This document shows positions 1 through 6,740 of a DNA stretch of 24,393 nucleotides, one piece after another. The stretch covers positions 1-24,393 of the forward strand of contig NZ_WJFC01000200.1 in assembly GCF_009725235.1 (NCBI RefSeq), read 5' to 3'. Both the position numbers and the translations under genes were made by a program. The DNA is from Scytonema sp. UIC 10036. GTDB taxonomy: Bacteria > Cyanobacteriota > Cyanobacteriia > Cyanobacteriales > Nostocaceae. Under the pieces are notes generated by a model. The model had not been told where the DNA came from. It ran no database searches and was given only the letters and a program-made list of their open reading frames with translations. Position 1 is the first letter of the stretch. Every line of letters starts with the position of its first letter.

Positions 1-79
1 CCCCCCTTTACAAGGGGGGACTAAGGGGGGTAATAATGTGATTAAAATGACAACAAACAACTTTTCAAACATCCTCTTA
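1..79. repeat. Dispersed repeat, left copy of a window-terminal inverted pair
   Basis: Positions 1-19 form a small hairpin (CCCCCCTTTA, then CAAGGGGGG). Positions 18-79 match the reverse complement of 24261-24322 at about 57 of 62 positions by eye. The block lies downstream of ilvH (-) and ends 32 bases before its stop codon. G/C-run hairpins of this kind are common dispersed repeats in cyanobacterial genomes. No transposase is next to it, so a MITE-like or REP-like repeat is the best description. Confidence 0.75.
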
Positions 80-111
80 TATTTTTTGACAGTTAGCTGT
101 AAAATCTACCA

Positions 112-630
112 CTAAACCTTGACTTCCAAAGACTTAAGTAGTTCTGTATTTACACCAGACTCACGAGTCAAAGCAATTTTGCCAGTGCGAGCTATTTCTC
201 TTAACCCAAATTTTTGCAACACCTGCACGATCGCTACCATCTTCCCTGGATCTCCGACAACTTCTAAAGTCAGGGAATCTTCTGCCACATCTACCACTCT
301 TGCTCGGAAAATCTGAGCCAATTCCACAATTTCCGAACGGTTAGTGCTTGTAGCATTGACTTTAAGCAACATCAGTTCTCGCTCTACACAAGGAATCTCA
401 GTCACGTCCTGTACCTTAAGGACGTTGATGAGCTTATAAAGCTGCTTGGTCAGTTGCTCGATGACGCGGTCATCTCCTTGGACAACCATTGTAATTCGAG
501 AAATACCTGATTGTTCTGCCGGACCTACAGCGAGGCTTTCAATATTAAAGCCGCGACGGGCAAATAATCCAGAAATACGGGAAAGAACTCCCGCCTCATC
601 CTCTACAAGTACTGAAAGGGTATGTTTCAT
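112..630 (-). CDS. ilvH: Acetolactate synthase small (regulatory) subunit
   Basis: This is the regulatory subunit of acetohydroxyacid synthase, which condenses pyruvate with pyruvate or 2-oxobutyrate in branched-chain amino-acid synthesis. It gives the catalytic subunit valine sensitivity. The protein has 172 residues, the usual IlvH length. It starts with an ACT domain ([20 protein letters not shown], then [16 protein letters not shown]), followed by the second ACT-like domain with [20 protein letters not shown] near residue 95. The ATG at 630 is chosen because the frame extends upstream only to a TTG at 639. The catalytic subunit gene is not adjacent, so the subunits are encoded at separate loci. 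No leader peptide or attenuator was seen upstream. Confidence 0.95.
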   Translation of the reverse strand: MKHTLSVLVEDEAGVLSRISGLFARRGFNIESLAVGPAEQSGISRITMVVQGDDRVIEQLTKQLYKLINVLKVQDVTEIPCVERELMLLKVNATSTNRSEIVELAQIFRARVVDVAEDSLTLEVVGDPGKMVAIVQVLQKFGLREIARTGKIALTRESGVNTELLKSLEVKV

Positions 631-770
631 CTTTGCCAACTATGGCTAGGAGACTTACTGAAAGGGTAACGAAAGCACTAGCCACTGCTACGCTACCCAT
701 ATTGCTGTTCAAATTGCAAATTTAATGTCTCATTGTAAACTGAAAAGGAACCACTGAAAATAGGGAATGG

Positions 771-1376
771 TCACTGGTCATTGTTCGCTGAAATCAAACC
801 AAGATCCTGTGGTGTATTACAGTTAAAAAGCATTTCTGAATTTGGCAATGACAAAGCAAATACGCGATGCTGTTTCAGCCACCCTTGGAACGATCGCCCG
901 CCTTCATTAATATATGCCATCAAACTTGGTAAACACCGATGGCGATAAAAACCGCACAATGGCTCCCAACCTTTAGTGTGACAGACCAATGCTGCGATCG
1001 CGTCCTCTTCGACATTTTTGAGTTCAGCCACCCACGCCTGCAAAACTTCAACCTGTAACTTAGGTAAATCGCAAGCGAGTAGCAATACCCAAGGCGTTTG
1101 CACCTGCGCTAATCCTTGAGCAAAGCCAACAAGTGGTCCGTGAGGTAAAGATTCCCCCAAAGGCACTTCCCGAATAAACTTGGTTTTAGGAGTGAGTAAG
1201 TGCTGATAGCGTTCTGGCCAAGAAGTTACCACATAAACTGTATCAGCACAACTTTCCGCTATTTGACAAACTAATTGCAACAGGGGTACACCTTGAATTG
1301 GAATCAAAGCTTTATCTTGCCCCATACGGGAACTCATCCCCCCTGCTAACACAATTGCGCTTAGGTCATTTGTCAT
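771..1376 (-). CDS. mobA: Molybdenum cofactor guanylyltransferase
   Basis: MobA transfers GMP from GTP to molybdopterin to make the guanine-dinucleotide cofactor of enzymes such as nitrate reductase; this is family knowledge. The 201-residue protein has the nucleotidyltransferase signature LAGGMSSRMGQDK at about residues 10-22, LACDLPKL near residue 100 with the metal-binding Asp, and NTPQDL near the C-terminus, all typical of MobA. It is cytoplasmic. Both ends lie in heptamer-like repeat DNA. The ATG is inside an (A/T)TGACAA repeat, and the last residues NDQ and the stop are read from an (A/G)TGACCA repeat. The next gene on this strand downstream is ilvH, 141 bases away, so co-transcription is possible but unproven. 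Confidence 0.9.
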   Translation of the reverse strand: MTNDLSAIVLAGGMSSRMGQDKALIPIQGVPLLQLVCQIAESCADTVYVVTSWPERYQHLLTPKTKFIREVPLGESLPHGPLVGFAQGLAQVQTPWVLLLACDLPKLQVEVLQAWVAELKNVEEDAIAALVCHTKGWEPLCGFYRHRCLPSLMAYINEGGRSFQGWLKQHRVFALSLPNSEMLFNCNTPQDLGLISANNDQ

Positions 1377-1409
1377 TTGTCAATAGTCAATAGTCATTTG
1401 TCAATAGTC
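1367..1409. repeat. Heptamer-like repeat (minus-strand TTGACAA / TTGACTA)
   Basis: A short imperfect run of 7-base units, read on the minus strand as TTGACAA, ATGACAA and TTGACTA, covers the start codon of mobA. It adjoins a different heptamer array at 1419-1481. Confidence 0.6.
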
Positions 1410-1418
1410 TTTTATTCT

Positions 1419-1481
1419 ACTAACAACTAACCACTAACAACTAACAACTAACCACTAACCACTAACCACTAACCACTAACC
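1419..1481. repeat. STRR heptamer array (CTAACCA / TTAGTGG)
   Basis: About nine 7-base units, mostly CTAACCA with CTAACAA variants, read TTAGTGG on the minus strand. The array begins inside the last codons of the DUF255 gene: its final V-S-G and TAG stop come from the heptamer. Confidence 0.85.
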
Positions 1482-3619
1482 CTCGTTAAACTCTTTTGCA
1501 ATTGCTGCACGAACTGCTCTACACTTTCAGGCGCTGGCAAACACTTCAATCCTTGGCAGACTAATCCAACGCTTCCTTCTGGAAGTTTTGATGTTGAGAC
1601 AAACACTGCACTGGGTAAATATGTTGGCACAAGAGATTGGATTTGTTCTTCTGAAGTACGGATTAATGTACAATTACGATACCAGTCTAGGGCAGTAAAC
1701 AAACTGGGACAAGCTTGGGGAGCACGATTCATAACACCCCTAAAAGCGTTTAATGCTTGTTCGGCTATGTCTAAATAATGAAGATCGTCGGTTAAAAGAG
1801 CAAGACGGACAAGGTTTGCGATCGCCACTCCGTTAGCAGATGGTGTAGCGTTATCGGCGTAACTGCGTTCGCGCACAATCAAATCTTGGCTGGCGTCACT
1901 GGATGTATTGAAGTATCCACCAAGTTCCACACTCCAAAGATATTCATGAAATTCTTCTTGCACGGCAATTGCTTTTGAGAGCCAGTAAGAAGATGCAGGG
2001 GGAAAATTATTCTCTATAGCTCCTTGTCGATCCCCCCCGACTTCCAAAGAAACTTGATGTAAATCGAGTAGTGCTTTGATAAAAAAGGCGTAGTCCTCAG
2101 ATTGCGCCAGTACTGTTGGCTGACTTTCGTAATTGAGACGGTGAAAGCGCCCATCTACAAACTGATTGTTCAAGATAAAATTTGCGGCTTTTGCTGCTAC
2201 TTCCAAATATTCTGGTTTTTGGAATACCCCGTATGCCCTAGCTAAACCAGATATCATCAAGCTATTCCAAGCAACAATCATTTTTGTATCTGTAACTGCG
2301 GGAATGCGTCCTAGCCAGTTACCAGTTTTCGCTTCTTGATTGTTGCGGGCGGGGGGAAATGTAGCAGTAGATGTTGTCGTGGATGTATGTACGGCTTTAT
2401 CAGTCATGTCCGTTGCAAAACCATAACGAGCAACAAACAATTTTCCTAACGCTGTTTGTAAACTTTCACTCCGTTTTCCTTGATGACGCCTTTGTAAAAC
2501 GTTCTTACCTTCAAAGTTCCCGCTAGGTGTGACTGTAAACTCTTGTTGTAATTGTGTTAGTTCATCTGGAGTCAGCAGTTGCTGCAATTCGCTGTAACTC
2601 CATACATAAAAAGCCCCTTCCTCAGGTTCTGCGTCTGCTGGATTGGTGAAGCTGTCAGCATCTTGAGCAGCATAGAAGAATCCCAATGGTGAGATCATTT
2701 CCCGCTTTAACCATTGAACAGTACCAGCGATCGCGTCTTCAAAAGCTGGTTCCTGTATTCCTGCACTCCACAAATTAGCCAAATACTCCACAATTTGACC
2801 ATTATCGTAAAGCATCTTTTCAAAATGCGGCACTGTCCATGTAGGATCGACTGTATAGCGATGAAAACCACCAGCTACGTGGTCGTAAATTCCCCCTAGT
2901 GCAAGATCCAAACCCCTTTGAATAGATACTTGAACGCCATCGTAACGAGAATCTTCCCACTCAAATCGAGTTCCTCGCACTGCCAGTTCTGCATAAGGAA
3001 TCATTGGGAAGCTATTACCGTATTCGTTGGAAGTAATAATTCCAGTACAAGTCTCCCAACCTTTATGCAATAATTCAATATCTTGAGTTTCTGTTACTCC
3101 TCCCAATTCCAATACTGCTGAGGTCAGGAGTGACTCAAGAATAGTGGCCTTGCGATCGCGCAAATCATCTTTTTCTGTATCGTAATAATGGCGGATTGCT
3201 TGCAGAACTTGTAAAAAGCCAGGGCGACCATAGCGTGGTTCTAATGGAAAGTAAGTCCCTGCATAGAAAGGCACTAGATCCTCTGGTGAGATGAACACGT
3301 TTAACGGCCAACCGCCCTGACCGCTCATCATTTGCAAAGCCTGCATATAGATGCTGTCAATATCAGGTCTTTCTTCTCTATCCACTTTAATAGGAAGAAA
3401 GTTGGCGTTCATATACTCAGCCACTGCCCGGTCGGAAAATGCTTCTCCTTCCATCACAGTACACCAATGGCAACTAGAGTAGCCAATCGAAAGAAATATT
3501 GGTTTGTTCTGCACTTTTGCAGTGAAGAGTGCCTCATCACACCAAGACCACCAATCAATGGGGTTTTCGGCGTGTTTGCGTAGGTAGAGGCTTTTAGCTT
3601 GAGCAAGACGATTAGTCAT
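1469..3619 (-). CDS. Thioredoxin-fold DUF255 / YyaL-type protein
   Basis: This is a large cytoplasmic protein of the DUF255 family (bacterial YyaL, mammalian spermatogenesis-associated protein 20). The family has an N-terminal thioredoxin-like domain fused to an (alpha/alpha)6 glycosidase-like region; its exact function is not established. Visible motifs are AENPIDWWSWCDEA near residue 17, the CxxC-type SSCHWC with cysteines at 50 and 53, VDREERPDID near 79 and GQGGWPLNVF near 100. The start is the ATG at 3619, giving 716 residues. The longer frame to 3769 is rejected because it overlaps a well-supported small gene and adds sequence not expected in this family. A Thr/Ser-rich stretch around residues 415-430 looks like a linker. 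The last three residues and stop come from the STRR array. Confidence 0.88.
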   Translation of the reverse strand: MTNRLAQAKSLYLRKHAENPIDWWSWCDEALFTAKVQNKPIFLSIGYSSCHWCTVMEGEAFSDRAVAEYMNANFLPIKVDREERPDIDSIYMQALQMMSGQGGWPLNVFISPEDLVPFYAGTYFPLEPRYGRPGFLQVLQAIRHYYDTEKDDLRDRKATILESLLTSAVLELGGVTETQDIELLHKGWETCTGIITSNEYGNSFPMIPYAELAVRGTRFEWEDSRYDGVQVSIQRGLDLALGGIYDHVAGGFHRYTVDPTWTVPHFEKMLYDNGQIVEYLANLWSAGIQEPAFEDAIAGTVQWLKREMISPLGFFYAAQDADSFTNPADAEPEEGAFYVWSYSELQQLLTPDELTQLQQEFTVTPSGNFEGKNVLQRRHQGKRSESLQTALGKLFVARYGFATDMTDKAVHTSTTTSTATFPPARNNQEAKTGNWLGRIPAVTDTKMIVAWNSLMISGLARAYGVFQKPEYLEVAAKAANFILNNQFVDGRFHRLNYESQPTVLAQSEDYAFFIKALLDLHQVSLEVGGDRQGAIENNFPPASSYWLSKAIAVQEEFHEYLWSVELGGYFNTSSDASQDLIVRERSYADNATPSANGVAIANLVRLALLTDDLHYLDIAEQALNAFRGVMNRAPQACPSLFTALDWYRNCTLIRTSEEQIQSLVPTYLPSAVFVSTSKLPEGSVGLVCQGLKCLPAPESVEQFVQQLQKSLTRVSG

Positions 3620-3737
3620 GAAAGATGCATGAGAAAAAACCCTTATTCGCCTAGTGTAGCTTCTTATAAGTAGAGTCATGCATTCTTCCCGTGTCACTCT
3701 GTCCACGGCGTAAATATTTACTCTACCCAACTTTGCA

Positions 3738-3893
3738 TTATTGTGCAGAAGGAGGCAGTGCGTTTGCAATAGGCACTGGAGCGACTGGTGAAGGTTGTTC
3801 TACCTTTGTCTCAATGATAGTATTTGGGCTAAGACCTGCAATAAGGTGAAGCAAGAAGGTGATAACGGCAGCTTGTAAAAGTTTTTCGAGCAT
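3738..3893 (-). CDS. Small hypothetical protein with N-terminal hydrophobic segment
   Basis: A 51-residue frame begins MLEKLLQAAVITFLLHLIAG, with a hydrophobic helix at about residues 6-21, and ends in a Pro/Ala-rich tail (EQPSPVAPVPIANALPPSAQ). A good Shine-Dalgarno sequence, AGAGGAG, lies 7 bases before the ATG and is the main support that it is real. It lies 118 bases upstream of the DUF255 gene on the same strand, so they may be co-transcribed. From memory, similar tiny proteins beginning MLEKLL occur in other cyanobacteria. The helix may be a membrane anchor or an uncleaved signal. Function unknown. Confidence 0.65.
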   Translation of the reverse strand: MLEKLLQAAVITFLLHLIAGLSPNTIIETKVEQPSPVAPVPIANALPPSAQ

Positions 3894-4030
3894 GGCGGGC
3901 TCCTCTGGCTTTAGGGGGATGGCAATTCTTCTTTAGTTTGTTAACCAAATGCACCCTGTATTATGTATCTACTCGTAATGGTAATTCCATTCCGGAAAAG
4001 TACCTGTAAAAATACTAACAAGCTTAATGA
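3894..4030. other. Intergenic region between divergent genes
   Basis: This is the upstream part of the 347-base gap between the small minus-strand gene and clpP. It is AT-rich and shows no ORF with a ribosome binding site. It presumably holds the promoter of the minus-strand small gene, but no confident -35/-10 pair was recognised. Confidence 0.4.
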
Positions 4031-4160
4031 TTAGTGGTTAGTGGTTAGTTGTTAGTGGTTAGTGGTTAGTGGTTGGTGGTTGGTGGTTGGTGGTTAGTGG
4101 TTAGTGGTTAGTGGTTAGTGGTTAGTGGTTGGTGGTTGGTGGTTAGTGGTTAGTGGTTAG
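4031..4160. repeat. STRR heptamer array upstream of clpP
   Basis: About 18 tandem 7-base units, mainly TTAGTGG, all in one orientation, run up to roughly 80 bases before the clpP start. Two blocks carry the TTGGTGG variant, so the array looks internally duplicated. Unlike the other long arrays in this window it does not reverse strand midway. Copy number could differ between strains and alter the distance to upstream regulatory sequence. Confidence 0.92.
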
Positions 4161-4240
4161 ATGATAAGGTTCGGGTTTTGGGACAACCATCGGGCTTTGC
4201 AATCGATAGAATATACGTAAAATAAGTACAACCAGCTTTC

Positions 4241-4852
4241 ATGATTCCAATTGTTATAGAACAATCAGGTCGTGGCGAACGCGCCTTTGATATCTACTCA
4301 CGTCTGTTACGCGAGCGCATCATCTTTTTAGGACAGCAGATTGATGACACAGTAGCTAACTTGATTGTTGCCCAACTGCTGTTTTTAGACGCAGAAGACT
4401 CGGAGAAAGATATATATATGTACATCAACTCTCCTGGTGGTTCGGTAACTGCAGGAATGGGTATGTATGATACTATGAAGCACATCCGCCCAGATATCTG
4501 TACAATTTGTACAGGATTGGCGGCAAGTATGGGCGCTTTTCTCCTCAGTGCTGGTACAAAAGGCAAGCGGATGAGTTTACCTCACTCCCGAATTATGATT
4601 CACCAACCGTTGGGCGGTGCTCAAGGACAAGCAACTGATATTGAAATTCAGGCACGGGAAATCCTTTACCACAAGCGCAAGCTAAATGAATATTTAGCCG
4701 AGCATACAGGACAACCATTAGAAAAGATTACTGAGGATACAGAGAGAGACTTCTTTATGTCACCTTATGAAGCTAAAGACTACGGCTTAATTGACCAAGT
4801 CATCGATCGCCACTCTGCGGGTAGTCGCCCAATAGCCGTTGTCAGTCAGTAA
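4241..4852 (+). CDS. clpP: ATP-dependent Clp protease proteolytic subunit
   Basis: ClpP is a serine peptidase that forms a tetradecameric chamber and degrades proteins fed by Clp ATPases. The 203-residue protein has the full catalytic triad: Ser96 in [12 protein letters not shown], His121 in [13 protein letters not shown] and Asp170 in [10 protein letters not shown]. The oxyanion-side motif [11 protein letters not shown] is at 62-72. There is little sequence before the mature-type N-terminus ([20 protein letters not shown]). Cyanobacteria carry several clpP paralogues plus clpR; with an intact triad this is a true ClpP, but which paralogue cannot be told here. No second clp gene is adjacent. 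Confidence 0.96.
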   Translation: MIPIVIEQSGRGERAFDIYSRLLRERIIFLGQQIDDTVANLIVAQLLFLDAEDSEKDIYMYINSPGGSVTAGMGMYDTMKHIRPDICTICTGLAASMGAFLLSAGTKGKRMSLPHSRIMIHQPLGGAQGQATDIEIQAREILYHKRKLNEYLAEHTGQPLEKITEDTERDFFMSPYEAKDYGLIDQVIDRHSAGSRPIAVVSQ

Positions 4853-4903
4853 TCACAAAAGTCCTAGCCTTTGACCTAGTTAACCTCGTTGCCTTCTCGT
4901 TAC

Positions 4904-4932
4904 CTCGTTCCCAGCCTGAGGCTGGGAACGAG
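4904..4932. terminator. Strong hairpin between convergent genes, terminator-like
   Basis: Perfect 13-bp arms (CTCGTTCCCAGCC at 4904-4916 and its complement at 4920-4932) enclose a TGA loop. It lies 51 bases after clpP and 36 bases before the stop of the convergent minus-strand gene, so it could end transcription from both sides. It has no T-tract. CTCGTTCCCAG palindromes are also, from memory, a common dispersed repeat in cyanobacteria, so it may be a repeat acting as terminator. Confidence 0.65.
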
Positions 4933-4968
4933 AGGGCGGGCGGAGCGGTAAAGTCAAAATGACTTTGC

Positions 4969-5919
4969 TTAAAACCCAGCCAATGGATCTATCGGCGTAG
5001 GCTGCGACTCCAAGTATTTTAAGAAATCCTTTAATTCTTCTGCACTCAGTAAGTGACGCGATCGCTTCCCGTAAGTTTTGACCAAATAGTCGCGCCCTTG
5101 GTCTGTGTTCCAACCCAATCGCTGCATTTCAACACCAATTTTGGCAATATCATCCGAATTATCCACAGTTTCTGCCTTTTTCTTGCGCTTATTTGCTGTT
5201 TCTTGTAAATTCATTTCCTCTTGAAAGTTGGAACTGCGTGAAGGAAATGGCGTTACATTATTAGGAACTCCAGAAAAAGAGTTGTTCTCAGTTGTGTTAG
5301 GGGACACTATGCCAAAATTTTCTAACGCCGCATCAAATTGTTCTTCTTGATGGTTAGTTGTTGCAAATCCACTGTTACTATCTTGAGTTTTGCCATTTAG
5401 AGTTTTAGAAAACGGAATTTCCGGTTTATCAATAGTAGGAATGACTTCGCCAAGATCGGGAGTTGTAGTCTCAAAATTGGTTTCTGGCTTGTAACTTGTG
5501 GCAAAGCGATCGCTATGAGCGTGTTGTTTTGCTTCGTTTGCGGCTACTGGCGCTGAGACTACTGAAGTTGGAGGAGTTGCAGGTGCTTCTGTGTGAGGAG
5601 AGTTGAGCACAACGGAAGAAGCTGTCTCATTCAATCCATTAGAAGTAACTGAGGATACATTGGGCTGAACCTGCTTGGTTGGTTCTGGAGAAATAACCGG
5701 CGCTCCTTGGGGGAGATCTGTTATTCCTAAAACCATCAACGCTCTAGTTCTCGCTTTATCTTCTGCGTCCTCTAATATTTCTGCAGCCGCCATACCAGTA
5801 GCGCGAGTTGCACCATCAATTTGTACGCTTGCACGGACAATATACTTACCGTGATAAATTTGCACTAATTCACTAATGAGATTGCCTTGGGGGTACTTGC
5901 TCTGAAATTGAGCCAACAT
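4969..5919 (-). CDS. Conserved cyanobacterial protein, two small domains joined by a disordered linker
   Basis: The 316-residue protein has an ordered N-terminal part of about 70 residues (MLAQFQSKYPQGNLISELVQ onward, with YIVRASVQIDGATRATGMAA and ARTRALMVLGI). A long Ser/Thr/Pro/Asn-rich linker follows at about 70-250. The ordered C-terminal 55 residues contain RLGWNTDQGRDYLVKTYGKR and LSAEELKDFLKYLES. The N-terminal pattern (strand, G-T-R, then a helix with A..A..RAL...GI) faintly recalls Rad52/DdrA-type annealing proteins, and from memory similar C-terminal modules occur in cyanobacterial DNA-related proteins. This is only a hint; the function is unassigned. The ATG at 5919 is preferred to the one at 5967 because conserved-looking sequence begins there. 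Confidence 0.75.
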   Translation of the reverse strand: MLAQFQSKYPQGNLISELVQIYHGKYIVRASVQIDGATRATGMAAAEILEDAEDKARTRALMVLGITDLPQGAPVISPEPTKQVQPNVSSVTSNGLNETASSVVLNSPHTEAPATPPTSVVSAPVAANEAKQHAHSDRFATSYKPETNFETTTPDLGEVIPTIDKPEIPFSKTLNGKTQDSNSGFATTNHQEEQFDAALENFGIVSPNTTENNSFSGVPNNVTPFPSRSSNFQEEMNLQETANKRKKKAETVDNSDDIAKIGVEMQRLGWNTDQGRDYLVKTYGKRSRHLLSAEELKDFLKYLESQPTPIDPLAGF

Positions 5920-6740
5920 AATGCTCTCACCAAATCTTGCTCTGTTTAATAAAGGGGTTGGAAACAATTCATTGAACTCTCCCCTACCTAAATCTACTTA
6001 ATTATAGATGGGTACTGCACTCAACATTTTTGTTCAAATCTATTTTCCTAGTACAAATGCACCCAACCCGTATACATTATCATATGCTCTCAGGAGTTGA
6101 TAAGTTTTAAAACAGTATTAATACTTGAAAATAGGGGGGAGGGGTTAGGGGGTAGGCGTTAGGGAAATAACCACAAAAGCCCATTGCCCACTGCCCCAAA
6201 AAGCTATTCTTAAATAATTTTACTGAGAATGCTACGATAATTACTCAATTGGTGTTCTAGTACTATTTTCTGCAAGGACACTCTATATCTACAATAATGT
6301 AGTAATGGTTCGTCCTCACAGCTCGTTAAGCTGCTGGCCTAATTGTTTCCGATCCTACATATGGGTCAATTAGATTTGTCGGCAGTTTCTCCTAGTTAAA
6401 AAACAGAGTCTAGTGGCGTAAAAGAACCTTCACTTCAGACAATCTAACACCTGCGGTTTCCCTAAACAGTGCTTTTGGGCAGCGTGGAAAGTTCTCCAAA
6501 GTGCGTCTTACATAAAAACCCGTTGCGTAATTACCGAGGGGGGCAAAAAACTAAACGGGCGTACTTTTGAAGATTGACTGGAGTTAAGGAACCATATAAA
6601 CCGCTAAACTCTGTAATGCTCCTGTGGTCCCCTTTATTATGGGCAATTCGTTTCCGGCTAGTGTCTGTAGTCGTGAGGGTACACAGCACGCGAACCAGAT
6701 AAACAACAAATGACGTTTTGACCAAAGGTCGGTTCACTGC
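5920..6740. other. Long gene-poor region, possible pseudogene or leader
   Basis: These 820 bases hold no convincing intact gene. A G-rich run related to the GGGGTTA heptamers lies near 6133-6165. Between 6521 and 6562 the plus strand reads R-C-V-I-T-E-G-G-K-K-L-N-G-R. This resembles the ribosomal protein S18 core R-K-F-I-T-E-R-G-K-I-L-P-R-R at 8 of 14 positions, but stops and frame changes follow. A decayed rpsR copy, a long leader of the RNB gene, or chance are all possible. No tRNA, tmRNA or recognised riboswitch was found. Confidence 0.4.

Noticed and set aside
3620..3769. 50-residue N-terminal extension of the DUF255 protein
   Set aside because: The family-like sequence starts at the ATG at 3619, and the extension overlaps the small gene at 3738-3893.
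4031..4160. CRISPR-like appearance of tandem repeats
   Set aside because: Units are 7 bases with no spacers; these are STRR microsatellite-type arrays, and no cas genes are nearby.
4218..4230. NtcA-like box (GTA..TAC) before clpP
   Set aside because: The spacing is 7, not the required 8 bases, so it does not fit the NtcA consensus.
6531..6737. 68-codon minus-strand frame upstream of the RNB gene
   Set aside because: No recognisable domain or ribosome binding site, and composition unlike the neighbouring genes; treated as chance.
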